The notes: generated from the sequence alone by a model not told the origin. A stretch of 64,000 bases of DNA from Xenorhabdus doucetiae (GCF_000968195.1 NZ_FO704550.1:2294001-2358000), one strand, 5' to 3'. Positions 9,606-19,782 are shown, counted from the stretch's first letter. Numbers and translations: made by a program.

Positions 9606-9633
9606 TTTACAGCGGCGGCTTATCTGATATTAT
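9606..9633 (+). promoter_or_regulatory. Promoter of tRNA-Tyr (stringent type)
   Basis: -35 box TTTACA (9606-9611), 16-bp spacer, -10 box TATTAT (9628-9633), then a GC-rich discriminator GCCGTCCGC. The layout, including GCGGC directly after the -35 box, closely resembles the E. coli tyrT promoter, a model stringently controlled promoter. Confidence 0.8.
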
Positions 9634-9672
9634 GCCGTCCGCTGCTAACGACAGCGTACAATTCAAAAATCT

Positions 9673-9757
<85 letters not shown>

Positions 9758-10106
9758 TCAATGATTCAAGTTTCATTACATTCAAGTCAAAAACCATCAC
9801 ATTAATTTCTGCTAAACAACAAGTTGTAACGCAAAAATGCGTCCAATGTATCATGCATCCAATGTATTGGCTTGAAATAAATGGTCGCGGATAGGGTACA
9901 AGTCTTTGCTAGTGGGATGACAAGATGGGTAATATCGGCATAAACCAAAGGTGAGGAACGAAACGACACATCAATCCTTCCTCACCACTATCAAAAATCC
10001 ACTTCAAGCTCTCAATGCATTATGAAATTGTCAAAATTAATGCATTTGGATAAACACTCATGGCGGAGCAGGAAAATCGGGGAGTTTGCTCCGCTCATGC
10101 AATCAG
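9758..10106 (+). repeat. tRNA-Tyr downstream region with an rtT-like copy of the tRNA 3' end
   Basis: No protein gene is credible in this 349-bp stretch. At 9973-9994 the sequence AATCCTTCCTCACCACTATC repeats, with a few substitutions, the tRNA-Tyr 3' end (AATCCTTCCCCCACCACCATC, trimmed here by context at 9739-9759). GTGAGGAA (9951-9958) and TTCCTCAC (9978-9985) form an inverted repeat around it. In E. coli the tyrT operon ends in 178-bp rtT repeats that each carry the last 19 bases of the tRNA, so this is probably a single degenerate rtT unit. An old attachment site is the alternative. Confidence 0.55.
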
Positions 10107-10970
10107 CTATTCCATATCGCTGACGGAATCAATGAAACGATTTAATACGCTTGAATGAGATTTTGATTTGTAGACATAACACTGATTAACTGCATCAGGC
10201 CGTGATATTGGAATGAAGCCTAGGCTTTCTCCCTCTTCCAATGCACCAGAGTGGGAATCGGTAATAAAAATATAATCGGTTGACTGAATAAAATTGAGAC
10301 AGCATTCTACATTATCCATCTGTCGAATATTAACTTTTTCTCCATTTTTTATCATTTCCTCTTCCAAATGCTTTATCAAATTACCTTTATAGAGTACGGG
10401 ATCACATAACCACGTTCTCTTTTTCAGCAATTGAGTAAAGTCCCCATTAACTTCATCTAACAACTCCTTACGGCAGCAGATCCCTAAATTTGGTCCATCA
10501 ATTTTCCGCACCAGACTGAATCGATCACTCAGTATTTTCTCTGAACTTAAAATTATTGTATTGCCCTCATAGTCAACTATTTCATCAATGTTATCATAAC
10601 TGAAGCGTAATATATTCACTTGAGCATTATTTCTGTCCGCTGCTTTATAAAGTGAAATCAGATGCTTTTTCTTACCCCAATCATGGTATATATTGACAAC
10701 ATTACAAATACTCCCGCTGATGTGTTTCTTTGTAATTTCCTTCTCTTTCAAATAGAGCTCTTTTAGGTCATTATATAACTCCACGCCGTCTTTGGTCAGA
10801 ATCATCCCAAACTTCTCCCTTTTAAATAAGCGCTTTCCTAACGTCGCTTCAAAGTCTTTAATTGATTTAGCGACTGGGGGAGTCGTACGGTTCATCACTC
10901 TTGCCGCTTTGCTTAAAGAACCCATTTCCACCACCGCCATGAATGCTTCTAATTTACGAGAAAAAAACAT
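10107..10970 (-). CDS. LysR-type transcriptional regulator
   Basis: A 287-residue regulator. Residues 1-60 form the winged helix-turn-helix (KLEAFMAVVEMGSLSKAARV, then TTPPVAKSIKDFEATLGKRLF). The rest is a LysR-type effector-binding domain that is less typical in sequence. I do not recognise its target or inducer. It stands alone between the tRNA-Tyr locus and xthA, with large AT-rich spacers on both sides and no divergent partner, so context gives no clue. The position next to a tRNA and the AT-rich surroundings would fit an acquired gene. Confidence 0.85.
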   Translation of the reverse strand: MFFSRKLEAFMAVVEMGSLSKAARVMNRTTPPVAKSIKDFEATLGKRLFKREKFGMILTKDGVELYNDLKELYLKEKEITKKHISGSICNVVNIYHDWGKKKHLISLYKAADRNNAQVNILRFSYDNIDEIVDYEGNTIILSSEKILSDRFSLVRKIDGPNLGICCRKELLDEVNGDFTQLLKKRTWLCDPVLYKGNLIKHLEEEMIKNGEKVNIRQMDNVECCLNFIQSTDYIFITDSHSGALEEGESLGFIPISRPDAVNQCYVYKSKSHSSVLNRFIDSVSDME

Positions 10971-11621
10971 AATTCACCGTTCCTATGTAACTTGTGGCTA
11001 AAAGAATTTCCTTGAAATGGCCTTCTCATCAGGTAACCGCTAAATCAAACTTGATATTGTGAAGGTATAATTTTGTACAATAAAAATAGATATTTTTCAA
11101 ATGGCATTTATATAAAACGCCAGTCCCTGATGCAATAATGCGGTCTAGATGAACTTTATTATTCATCTATGTCATGATGAATATTCCACCGTGATTGTAA
11201 TCCATTAATATATATAACTATGGTCTACAAGTTCAAATTTCTATCAGAGATTGATTAACTCTTCTACTTTTTCATTACTTATTTTTTGTAACGCATTACA
11301 TAAAATAAATTCTAAGAATAAAAACTCTAACGGAAAATGACAATATCTAATGTTTAATATTACATATTAAAATTAGTGAATTATTATAAATCCATTAATT
11401 TACTATTTATTGATTTGGCTTTTTTTATTATTTAAAAATCGATTCGGCACTCTAAATTTAGGATAACGAGAGCATTATACTCGATATAGTATTACATATA
11501 AGAGTAAAATAGCGAGTTATCAAGGTAGTTAGGTAAAATTTATTATTTAATAAGTGGTTACATCTTTATTTATATCTGTTAACATGAAGAATAAGCATAT
11601 TCTATAGGTGATTATAACGAT
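10971..11621. other. AT-rich spacer between the LysR gene and xthA
   Basis: About 650 bp with very high A+T and no reading frame that looks coding. It must hold the promoters of the divergent LysR gene and xthA. I see no RNA gene, repeat family or insertion sequence remnant in it. Confidence 0.5.
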
Positions 11622-12428
11622 ATGAAATTTATATCATTCAATATCAATGGGCTAAGAGCACGTCCTCATCAACTCACTGCCATTGTGGAACAACACCAAC
11701 CTGATGTTATCGGATTACAAGAAATAAAAGTTCATGATGAAATGTTTCCCCTCGAAGAAGTCAGCAAACTGGGTTATCACGTCTTTTATCATGGTCAAAA
11801 ATCACACTATGGTGTCGCCCTGCTGACCCGTCAACAACCCGTCAATATTCGTAAAGGTTTTCCCACTGATGACGATGATGCACAGCGCCGCATTATTATG
11901 GCCGATATCGAGACTTCCCTTGGTTTATTGACGGTAATCAATGGCTATTTTCCGCAGGGAGAGAGCCGTGATCACCCCATTAAATTTCCTGCAAAAGAAA
12001 AATTTTATCAGGATCTCTTGTCTTACCTGGAAACTAACCACTCCCCGCAGTCAAATATTCTGATTATGGGTGACATGAACATTAGTCCCACTGATTTTGA
12101 TATTGGTATTGGAGAAAACAACCAGAAGCGCTGGTTAAAGACCGGAAAATGTTCTTTCTTGCCCGAAGAAAGAGAATGGATGGAACGCCTGAAAAACTGG
12201 GGTTTCATTGATACATTCCGGGCACAACACCCCGAAGTTAATGACCAATTTTCGTGGTTCGACTATCGTTCAAAGGGATTTGATGATAATCGTGGGCTAC
12301 GCATTGATTTGCTGCTTGCCAGCCATCCATTGGCAGAAAGATGTATTTCTTCGGGTATCGATTATGCTATCCGTGGCATGGAAAAACCGTCTGATCACGC
12401 CCCGGTTTGGACAGAATTCAACCTATAA
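11622..12428 (+). CDS. xthA: Exodeoxyribonuclease III
   Basis: Major apurinic/apyrimidinic endonuclease and 3'-5' exonuclease of base excision repair, 268 residues as in E. coli. The exonuclease-endonuclease-phosphatase fold motifs are in order: FNINGLRAR near the N-terminus, IGLQEIK (metal-binding Glu), NGYFPQGE, GDMNISPTDFDIG (catalytic Asp/Asn), RIDLLLAS, and the C-terminal SDHAPVW with the catalytic His. It is convergent with topB across a hairpin. Confidence 0.97.
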   Translation: MKFISFNINGLRARPHQLTAIVEQHQPDVIGLQEIKVHDEMFPLEEVSKLGYHVFYHGQKSHYGVALLTRQQPVNIRKGFPTDDDDAQRRIIMADIETSLGLLTVINGYFPQGESRDHPIKFPAKEKFYQDLLSYLETNHSPQSNILIMGDMNISPTDFDIGIGENNQKRWLKTGKCSFLPEEREWMERLKNWGFIDTFRAQHPEVNDQFSWFDYRSKGFDDNRGLRIDLLLASHPLAERCISSGIDYAIRGMEKPSDHAPVWTEFNL

Positions 12429-12445
12429 GCAGCAGCGATCATAAA

Positions 12446-12479
12446 ACACAGCACCACTCATTATATTATGGTGCTGTGT
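12446..12479. terminator. Hairpin between convergent xthA and topB
   Basis: An 11-bp perfect stem, ACACAGCACCA / TGGTGCTGTGT, with a 12-base AT loop. There is no clear T-run after it on the plus strand, so its use as an intrinsic terminator is uncertain. Confidence 0.6.
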
Positions 12480-12490
12480 CAGCATGTGGG

Positions 12491-14437
12491 TTACCCCTGA
12501 TGGGTTTGATCTTTCTTTGCCCTGCTTTTACCGGATTTTGCCTGCTTTCCCTTCCCTTTTTTGGCATTCACGGGAACCGGAGGCAAGTCCCTGAAAGCTT
12601 TCAAATTACGATACTGTTTTGCCTGCCAGATCAACTGCTGTAACGTTTCCTGAAGCGGTAACATAAAATCCTGATAACGGAATTGCTTTTCGCTAATTTG
12701 CGTCAGCCGGGATTCCCAATGGGCGGTCATATCTGGCAATACCGCCATATCCGGCAATACATGGATCAACGCCCTGCCCGCCGGAGTCGCATGAATATGG
12801 CGCCCTTTTTTGTACAGAAAATCGCGTTTGAATAGCAATTCAATGATCCCCGCTCTGGTCGCTTCCGTCCCCAAACCATCAGTGGCACGAAGCACTTTTT
12901 TCAACGCCTTATCTTGTACAAATCGAGCTATGCCCGTCATTGCAGACAATAATGTGGCATCAGTAAAAGGCCGTGGCGGTTGGGTCTGCCTTTCCACCAC
13001 TTCCCCTTTTTCACACAACAACTCATCCCCTTTAGCTACAACCGGCAGTGGAGTACCTTCATTCTCTTCATCCCGCTCCTTGTTGCCAAGCAGCGTTCTC
13101 CAACCCGCTTCTGCCAGAAAACGCGCCTTAGCGATAAATTTCCCGCCTGCAATATCCAGTTCAATCGTGCACTTACGGAATACGGCATCAGGAAAGAACT
13201 GCATGAGGTACTGGCGGGCAATCAAGCCATAAATATGGCTTTCATTTTCGGTTAAATTGATTTGGCTACTGCGTGCCGTCGGAACAATGGCATGGTGGGC
13301 GTCAACCTTCTTATCATCCCAACAACGGTTCTTTTGCTCCACATTCAAAGCCTCTTGCGGAAGTAAATGGGCAGCATGAACGGAGATGGCATTCAAAACC
13401 GCATGACGCCCCACAAAATGTTCTTCCGGCAGATAACGACAGTCAGAGCGTGGATAGGTGATCAATTTATGGGTTTCATAAAGCCGCTGACAAATGTCAA
13501 GGACATCCTGCGCACTTAAACCAAAACGCTTAGCCGCTTCAATCTGCAAGGACGAAAGGGAGAAAGGCAATGGCGCCGTTTCTGATTCACGTTTGTCCTG
13601 ATAGGCAGAAACAGAAGCAGGCTGACCAGTAATACGTGCCACAACGTGTTCAGCCAACGGCCGGTGAATAATCCTTCCCTCTTCATCCTGAAAATCAAGG
13701 CAAGATTCACTCGGTTGCCATAACGCCGTAAATCGCTCTTCATTCGGGGTAACAATATGGGCTTTAACTTCAAAGAAGTCTTTCGGCACGAAGTGCTCAA
13801 TCTCTTCATCACGGCGTACAACCAGCCCTAAAATGGGGGTTTGGACACGTCCAACCGATAATACGCCCTGATAGCCTGCATTTTTACCCAACAAGGTATA
13901 AGCCCGGGTCATATTGATGCCATACAGCCAGTCCGCCCTGGCCCTGGCAAGGGCAGAAACACACAAGGGGATAAATTCCCGATTATCCCTCAGCCGCTCA
14001 ACCGCTTTGGTTACCGCCTGAGGATTCAGGTCATTAATCAGGCATCGCTGGACGTTATGTTTTTTCGCGGTATCCAGGTTTAAAAAATCCAGCACTTCAT
14101 CCACCAGCAATTGACCTTCACGGTCAGGGTCTCCGGCATGGACGATTTCGTCCGCCCTTTCCAACAGGGATTTTATGGTGTTGAGCTGTTTGGCCACGGC
14201 TGCCCGTGGCCTTAACTGCCATTTTTCAGGAATGATCGGTAAATCAGACAATACCCAACGGGCATAACGGCTATCGTAGGCATCGGGTTCAGCCTGTTCC
14301 AATAAATGACCAACACACCAAGTCACAAATTGGTTATTACCACATTCAATAAACCCATCCCCACGCCGATGGGGCTTTGGTAAAACATCCGCAATCGCTC
14401 TGGCGAGGCTGGGTTTTTCTGCAATAAAAAGACGCAT
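12491..14437 (-). CDS. topB: DNA topoisomerase III
   Basis: Type IA topoisomerase that decatenates and unknots DNA. The start at 14437 (MRLFIAEKPSLARAI) gives 648 residues (E. coli 653) and lies 4 bp beyond the selD stop; the frame is open seven codons further upstream into selD, which the family does not use. The TOPRIM domain has IAEKP and HAGDPDREGQLL. The catalytic tyrosine sits in LITYPRSDCRYLP. The decatenation-loop region and a lysine-rich tail (GKGKQAKSGKSRAKK) follow. The weak ribosome site and tight spacing point to translational coupling with selD. Confidence 0.96.
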   Translation of the reverse strand: MRLFIAEKPSLARAIADVLPKPHRRGDGFIECGNNQFVTWCVGHLLEQAEPDAYDSRYARWVLSDLPIIPEKWQLRPRAAVAKQLNTIKSLLERADEIVHAGDPDREGQLLVDEVLDFLNLDTAKKHNVQRCLINDLNPQAVTKAVERLRDNREFIPLCVSALARARADWLYGINMTRAYTLLGKNAGYQGVLSVGRVQTPILGLVVRRDEEIEHFVPKDFFEVKAHIVTPNEERFTALWQPSESCLDFQDEEGRIIHRPLAEHVVARITGQPASVSAYQDKRESETAPLPFSLSSLQIEAAKRFGLSAQDVLDICQRLYETHKLITYPRSDCRYLPEEHFVGRHAVLNAISVHAAHLLPQEALNVEQKNRCWDDKKVDAHHAIVPTARSSQINLTENESHIYGLIARQYLMQFFPDAVFRKCTIELDIAGGKFIAKARFLAEAGWRTLLGNKERDEENEGTPLPVVAKGDELLCEKGEVVERQTQPPRPFTDATLLSAMTGIARFVQDKALKKVLRATDGLGTEATRAGIIELLFKRDFLYKKGRHIHATPAGRALIHVLPDMAVLPDMTAHWESRLTQISEKQFRYQDFMLPLQETLQQLIWQAKQYRNLKAFRDLPPVPVNAKKGKGKQAKSGKSRAKKDQTHQG

Positions 14438-14441
14438 GGAA

Positions 14442-15500
14442 TTATTCAAAAACTTCAATGAGTGCCCTGCCTGAATAGGGTTCAGTCAGTTCACCAATAG
14501 CAACAAAATCAATGTTGTGGCTGCGTGCAACGGCTTTCGCCTTTTCCACGGCATCCGGCAAAATCGCCAGCAATAAACCACCCGAGGTTTGTGGATCACA
14601 CAAGAGATGACGTTGAGGCAACGTCATCTCTCCCATTAAGTGCCCATAACTGTCAAAGTTGCGCCCTGTGCCACCCGGTACGCAACCTTTTTCGATATAA
14701 ACATCAACATCTGGCAATCTTGGAACTTGTGAAAATTTGACCTTCGCCTGAACGCCAGAACCTTCACAAATTTCACTCAAATGCCCTAACAGACCAAAGC
14801 CTGTGACATCCGTCATCGCTGTCACACCCTCAATTTCTGCAAAATCTGCCCCTGCTTTATTCAACTGACACATAATGTCTTTCGCAATACCCTGATGTTC
14901 AGGTTGAAGCACACCTTTCTTTTCCGCCGTCGTCAATACGCCAACGCCTAAAGGTTTAGTCAGAAACAGAAGACTTCCCGCTTTGGCCTGATTATTACGC
15001 TTGACCCGTTCAATATTGATAATCCCGGTGACTGCCAGACCAAATATCGGTTCAGGGGCATCAATAGAATGCCCGCCAGCCAGAGAAATACCTGCTGCCT
15101 GGCAAACAGCCCGGCCTCCCTCAATAACTTGTCGGGCAATTTCCGGCGCCAGCGTATTAATTGGCCAGCCTAGAATCGCAATCGCCATGATCGGCTTTCC
15201 GCCCATCGCATAGATATCGCTGATGGCATTTGTGGCCGCAATACGGCCAAAATCAAATGGATCATCAACAATAGGCATAAAGAAATCCGTCGTACTGATG
15301 ATGCCTGTACCATTACCAATATCATACACAGCAGCATCATCACGGGTTTCATTGCCGACTAAAAGGTTAGGATCGAAAAATTTTGCCTGTTCACTGTGCA
15401 ATTGTTCACTATGTAAAATAGTTTCCAGCACTTTGGGCGAAATTTTGCAGCCACATCCGGCACCGTGGCTGTATTGAGTCAGACGGATTTCAGTTGACAT
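14442..15500 (-). CDS. selD: Selenide, water dikinase
   Basis: Makes selenophosphate from selenide and ATP for selenocysteine and selenouridine synthesis. It has 352 residues. The catalytic loop HGAGCGCKI has Cys16 and Lys19, a Cys form rather than a selenocysteine form. ATP and metal ligands follow in DDAAVYDI and STTDFFMP. Compared with the E. coli segment LETILHSEQAKF, this protein reads HSEQLHSEQAKF, a five-residue in-frame tandem duplication. It lies 27 bp after ydjA and 4 bp before topB, the same ydjA-selD-topB operon as in E. coli. Confidence 0.96.
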   Translation of the reverse strand: MSTEIRLTQYSHGAGCGCKISPKVLETILHSEQLHSEQAKFFDPNLLVGNETRDDAAVYDIGNGTGIISTTDFFMPIVDDPFDFGRIAATNAISDIYAMGGKPIMAIAILGWPINTLAPEIARQVIEGGRAVCQAAGISLAGGHSIDAPEPIFGLAVTGIINIERVKRNNQAKAGSLLFLTKPLGVGVLTTAEKKGVLQPEHQGIAKDIMCQLNKAGADFAEIEGVTAMTDVTGFGLLGHLSEICEGSGVQAKVKFSQVPRLPDVDVYIEKGCVPGGTGRNFDSYGHLMGEMTLPQRHLLCDPQTSGGLLLAILPDAVEKAKAVARSHNIDFVAIGELTEPYSGRALIEVFE

Positions 15501-15527
15501 TAGTCGCTCCAGTTATTGACTGACAAA

Positions 15528-16079
15528 TTAGAAATAACTGACAAAATTTGTCATATCTGGGGTTGCGACTTTTGCCGGTGCCCTGAGTTCTGGTGTTCCT
15601 AAATAGAGGAATCCAACGATTTTGTCGTTTTCCCCACACCCCAACCCTGCCCTGACAGTGGGATCTTCTGTCCATGAACCTGAACGCCATATACCGCCAA
15701 AACCTTGGGCAACGGCGGCCATCTGCATGGCGTGAACGGCACAACCCGCGGCAACGACTTGTTCCCATGCCGGAACTTTTGCATGTTCAACGACTTTAGC
15801 AATAACAGTAATAATCATGGGAGCCCGGTAAGGGGCATTTTTCGCTTTCTCTTCAACCTCTTCGCCTAATCCCGCTTCAATAGCGGCTTTTTCAAGGAGC
15901 TTGCTGAATTTATCAATGCCTTCTCCCTGCATCACAACAAATTGCCAAGGACGCAAAGCCCCATGATCAGGTGCTCTCATCCCTGCGGCTAAAATATATT
16001 GCAACTCATCTCCCTCTGGGGCGGGGGTGGTTAAACGTGAAACTGAACGGCGATTTAACAAAAGTTCCAAAGCATTCAT
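15528..16079 (-). CDS. ydjA: Putative NAD(P)H nitroreductase YdjA
   Basis: Small FMN-binding nitroreductase-family protein of 183 residues, the length of E. coli YdjA. The N-terminal FMN phosphate-binding pattern RRSVSRL, the central GMRAPDHGALRPWQF and the C-terminal GFGGIWRSGSW and FLYLGTPEL are family landmarks. The physiological substrate is unknown. A good ribosome site (AGGAGA) precedes the ATG. It is the first gene of the ydjA-selD-topB unit and is divergent from sppA. Confidence 0.93.
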   Translation of the reverse strand: MNALELLLNRRSVSRLTTPAPEGDELQYILAAGMRAPDHGALRPWQFVVMQGEGIDKFSKLLEKAAIEAGLGEEVEEKAKNAPYRAPMIITVIAKVVEHAKVPAWEQVVAAGCAVHAMQMAAVAQGFGGIWRSGSWTEDPTVRAGLGCGENDKIVGFLYLGTPELRAPAKVATPDMTNFVSYF

Positions 16080-16246
16080 TATTTTCTCCTAAATAAGATA
16101 ATCTGTCACAAACCAACATTCTCTGTTTATTCGTTAATGAATGAAAGCACATAAACTGTTTTTTCAATCATTAACTGATTTCTGGCTGACATTTCCAGAC
16201 GAGCTGATTAGGATAACTCCATTTGATACCCTAACCCGGAGCCAAT

Positions 16247-18124
16247 ATGCGTACTTTATGGAATTTCACGGCAGCATTATTTAAATGGAGTTGGAAACTC
16301 CTGAATTTTGCCCGCCAATTTATTTTCAACCTTATTTTTATTCTGTTTATCGTGGTTGTCGTTGTTGGCGTCATCGCTTATCAACAACAATCCAAACGTG
16401 ACGATAACTACAATGGTGCATTGTATGTCGATCTGTCTGGTATTGTTCTGGATCACGTCTCTGCCCGCAGTTCGCTTGAACAATTCGGAAAGGATCTTTT
16501 TAACCCATTCAGTAGTAATAGTAGAGAAACTTCCTTGTTTGACGTTGTTGACAGCATTCGTCGCGCAAAAAGCGATCCCAAAATTACGGGCATGGTATTA
16601 AAGCTGAATGAATTCATCGGCGCAGATCAGACTTCCATGAGATATATTGGCAAGGCTATCAACGAATTTAAAGCAACGGGCAAACCTGTTTTTGCCATTG
16701 GTGATACCTACAGCCAGTCACAATATTATTTAGCCAGCTATGCCGATAAGATATATCTGTCCCCATTAGGTATAGTGGATATCCACGGTTTCTCCACCAA
16801 CCATTTATACTACAAGTCATTGTTGGATACGTTGAAAGTCTCTACCCATATTTTCCGTGTCGGAACCTATAAATCCGCCGTTGAACCCCTGCTGCGTGAC
16901 AATATGTCACAAGAAGCGCGTGACGCTGACAGCCTCTGGCTCAACGAACTGTGGAACAATTACTTAAGTACCATTGCCGTTAATCGGCATATCCCCGCCG
17001 ATCAGGTCTTCCCCGGTGCAACAAATTTTGTCGAGAAATTCCGTAAAGCCGGCGGAGATGCGTCACTGTATGCGTATCAAAATAAACTGGTGGATGCGAT
17101 TGAACCACGCAATAGCGTTGAAAAAATAATGCGGGATAAATTTGGTTGGAATGAAGAACAAAAACATTTCAATTACATTAGCATTTATGACTACATTGAC
17201 CAAAAACCTGTCCAAGATACCGACGATAAAGGCAATATTGCCGTCATTATTGCTGAAGGGCCAATTTTGGAAGGGAAGCAATTGCCGGGTATCGTTGGCA
17301 GTGACACGCTCGTTGAACAACTGCGTGAAGCACACCATAACCCCAATATAAAAGCGATTGTATTACGCGTAAACAGCCCGGGTGGCAGTATCGGCGCATC
17401 TGAAATTATTCGTAATGAACTGGCCGCTATCCGCAATGACAAAACGGGCAAGGCGAAACCTATCGTCGTTTCGATGGGCGGGATCGCTGCCTCAGGCGGT
17501 TACTGGATATCCACCCCGGCTAACTACATTATTGCTGATCCGAATACATTAACTGGTTCTATTGGTATTTTTGGTGTGGTTCAAACCCTTGAAAAAAGCC
17601 TCAATTACCTTGGTGTGAATACTGACGGTGTTTCAACAACCCCATTAGCCGATATCTCTGCAACCAAAGGGCTAAACCAGACTGTCTCAGATGTCATACA
17701 GCTCTCTATTGAAAATGGTTACAGTAAGTTTATTGGACTGGTTGCCACTGCCCGCAATAAATCTCTGGACGAAATTGATAACATTGCCCAAGGACGTGTT
17801 TGGAGTGGCATTGATGCTAAAAAACACGGTTTAGTGGATCAGTTGGGTGATTTTGATGATGCGGTGACAAAAGCGGCTGCATTAGCAGGGGTCAAAAATG
17901 CGTCATTGAATTGGATGCAACCTGAGCCTTCATTCTCTGAAAAACTCATGCTGGGACTGACTGCATCAGCACAAGCACTGTTGCCAAATACCTTGCAGTC
18001 AATGTTGCCGGCGCCACTTGCCGACGTTGCCCAAGATATGAAAAAACAAGCCGTGTTTTATAAGAACATGAACGATCCGCAGAATATCTATACATTCTGT
18101 CTGAATTGCGTCGATATCCGCTAA
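16247..18124 (+). CDS. sppA: Signal peptide peptidase SppA, 67-kDa type
   Basis: Inner-membrane serine protease that degrades cleaved signal peptides. It has 625 residues (E. coli 618). One N-terminal membrane segment (about residues 22-45, FIFNLIFILFIVVVVVGVIA) anchors it, with the catalytic part in the periplasm. It is the double-domain form: the general-base Lys209 lies in FRVGTYKSAVEP of the first half, and the nucleophile Ser416 lies in VSMGGIAASGGYWIS of the second half. A strong terminator follows. In E. coli sppA also precedes ansA. Confidence 0.96.
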   Translation: MRTLWNFTAALFKWSWKLLNFARQFIFNLIFILFIVVVVVGVIAYQQQSKRDDNYNGALYVDLSGIVLDHVSARSSLEQFGKDLFNPFSSNSRETSLFDVVDSIRRAKSDPKITGMVLKLNEFIGADQTSMRYIGKAINEFKATGKPVFAIGDTYSQSQYYLASYADKIYLSPLGIVDIHGFSTNHLYYKSLLDTLKVSTHIFRVGTYKSAVEPLLRDNMSQEARDADSLWLNELWNNYLSTIAVNRHIPADQVFPGATNFVEKFRKAGGDASLYAYQNKLVDAIEPRNSVEKIMRDKFGWNEEQKHFNYISIYDYIDQKPVQDTDDKGNIAVIIAEGPILEGKQLPGIVGSDTLVEQLREAHHNPNIKAIVLRVNSPGGSIGASEIIRNELAAIRNDKTGKAKPIVVSMGGIAASGGYWISTPANYIIADPNTLTGSIGIFGVVQTLEKSLNYLGVNTDGVSTTPLADISATKGLNQTVSDVIQLSIENGYSKFIGLVATARNKSLDEIDNIAQGRVWSGIDAKKHGLVDQLGDFDDAVTKAAALAGVKNASLNWMQPEPSFSEKLMLGLTASAQALLPNTLQSMLPAPLADVAQDMKKQAVFYKNMNDPQNIYTFCLNCVDIR

Positions 18125-18184
18125 AAACAGATACCCGTTAAAAACCATTGACTGGTTTTCTGACAGTAAGTTTCTGGCAAACTG

Positions 18185-18214
18185 AAAGCCTGATTTTACC
18201 ATCAGGCTTTTTTT
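18185..18214 (+). terminator. Rho-independent terminator of sppA
   Basis: The stem AAAGCCTGA / TCAGGCTTT with an eight-base loop is followed by a long T-run, 60 bp after the sppA stop. Confidence 0.88.
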
Positions 18215-18265
18215 CTTCCTGATACTCCCTATAATCCAGCTAACTGTTTTTAGTGAGGCATTATC

Positions 18266-19285
18266 ATGCAGAAGAAATCCATCTATGTTGTTTACACTGG
18301 CGGCACAATTGGGATGCAGCACTCCCCCAATGGGTACATTCCCGTTTCCGGTCATTTACAGCAACAACTCGCAAAAATGCCAGAATTTCACCGTCCAGAA
18401 ATGCCAACATTCACGATCCGTGAACATCAGCCCCTGATTGATTCTTCTGATATGAGTCCTGACGACTGGAGCGTTATCGCAAATGATATCGATCAGAATT
18501 ACCATGACTATGATGGCTTTGTTATTCTGCACGGTACGGACACCATGGCTTTCACGGCGTCAGCACTCTCTTTCATCTTCGAAAACCTCAATAAACCGAT
18601 TATTGTGACAGGGTCACAAATTCCGCTGGAAGCACTGCGTTCCGATGGGCAAACTAATCTCCTTAATGCGCTGTATCTCGCAGCAAATTACCCCATCAAC
18701 GAAGTCAGCCTGTTTTTCAACAATAAATTATTTCGTGGAAACAGAACAATTAAAGCCCATGCAGATGGTTTTGATGCCTTTTCATCCCCTAACTGTTCAC
18801 CCCTGATGGAAGCCGGAATCAATATCCGCACCTTTAAAACCAATCCCCTGCCTGTCAGGCACGGCGAGTTTGTTGTGAATCCAATCACATCACAACCCAT
18901 TGGGGTGGTGACTATCTATCCAGGGTTATCCAGTCAAGTGGTAGAAAATATTCTGATGCAGCCCGTTAAGGCATTGATTTTACTATCATACGGTGTAGGT
19001 AATGCGCCTCAACGTGCTGATTTGTTGCAAACATTAAAGAAAGCCACCGAGCGAGGCATTATTGTGGTTAATTTGACGCAATGTATTTCTGGCCGGGTCA
19101 ACATGGAAGGCTATGCAACAGGTCATTCTCTGGCTGCATCAGGCGTTATCAGTGGTTATGACATGACTTTCGAAGCCGCTTTAACGAAATTGCACTATTT
19201 ACTGAGCCAAGCTTATACCCCTGAAGAGATCCGCTACTTGATGCAACAAAATCTGCGGGGAGAATTGAGTTATGCGGATGAATAA
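18266..19285 (+). CDS. ansA: L-asparaginase I (cytoplasmic)
   Basis: Hydrolyses asparagine to aspartate and ammonia in the cytosol; it has no signal peptide, unlike AnsB. It has 339 residues (E. coli 338). The first catalytic Thr lies in VYTGGTIGMQ (residues 9-18) and the second in VILHGTDTMAFT, with the SSDM substrate-binding segment between. The pncA gene that follows ansA in E. coli is not found here. Confidence 0.96.
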   Translation: MQKKSIYVVYTGGTIGMQHSPNGYIPVSGHLQQQLAKMPEFHRPEMPTFTIREHQPLIDSSDMSPDDWSVIANDIDQNYHDYDGFVILHGTDTMAFTASALSFIFENLNKPIIVTGSQIPLEALRSDGQTNLLNALYLAANYPINEVSLFFNNKLFRGNRTIKAHADGFDAFSSPNCSPLMEAGINIRTFKTNPLPVRHGEFVVNPITSQPIGVVTIYPGLSSQVVENILMQPVKALILLSYGVGNAPQRADLLQTLKKATERGIIVVNLTQCISGRVNMEGYATGHSLAASGVISGYDMTFEAALTKLHYLLSQAYTPEEIRYLMQQNLRGELSYADE

Positions 19286-19348
19286 TCAGTGATCTAAACC
19301 TGCCTCGCCCTGCTTTCTGCAAGGGCGAGGTTGCAAATTCACCCTCTT

Positions 19349-19630
19349 TCACTCTTCCGACTGAGGTTTTAATTTCGCGACCATTTCAGACTGAAATATC
19401 GCCTTTAACTCCTGTTTGCTTTTTATGGCAATTTGGCCATTTGTACCAATCGTCATATGGTCAGGATCATGATTATTTTTTGCCTGCCAAAGCATCACTG
19501 CTTGTAAACTGTACTCCTTCTGCTCTGGCGTGAGGGGAACACCATCCTGCCACTTTCCCAGTTCAACAGCCTGAACTAATCGTTGATAAATTTCAGGCGT
19601 CATGGCGGAGAGTAAATCATCCAACTTCAT
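19349..19630 (-). CDS. yeaC: YeaC family protein (DUF1315)
   Basis: A small 93-residue cytosolic protein of unknown function. The start at 19630 (MKLDDLLSAMTPEIYQRL) matches E. coli YeaC (MNLDDIINSMTPEVYQRL) and has AAGGAAA upstream; the frame is open 51 codons further but that part has no resemblance. It lies downstream of msrB in the same direction, as in E. coli. No function is proposed. Confidence 0.9.
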   Translation of the reverse strand: MKLDDLLSAMTPEIYQRLVQAVELGKWQDGVPLTPEQKEYSLQAVMLWQAKNNHDPDHMTIGTNGQIAIKSKQELKAIFQSEMVAKLKPQSEE

Positions 19631-19782
19631 CGAGATTTCCTTAATGGCTTTAATGGCTATATGCGCTATTTGCCTGTATACACGGCATGTTTTATTAAAA
19701 ATAGGCTGAATCGTTTCTTTTTCAACTGTCCAATCCCAAATTCTATCGAAATTATTTAAATTCAGAGTATGCAGGCATAACA

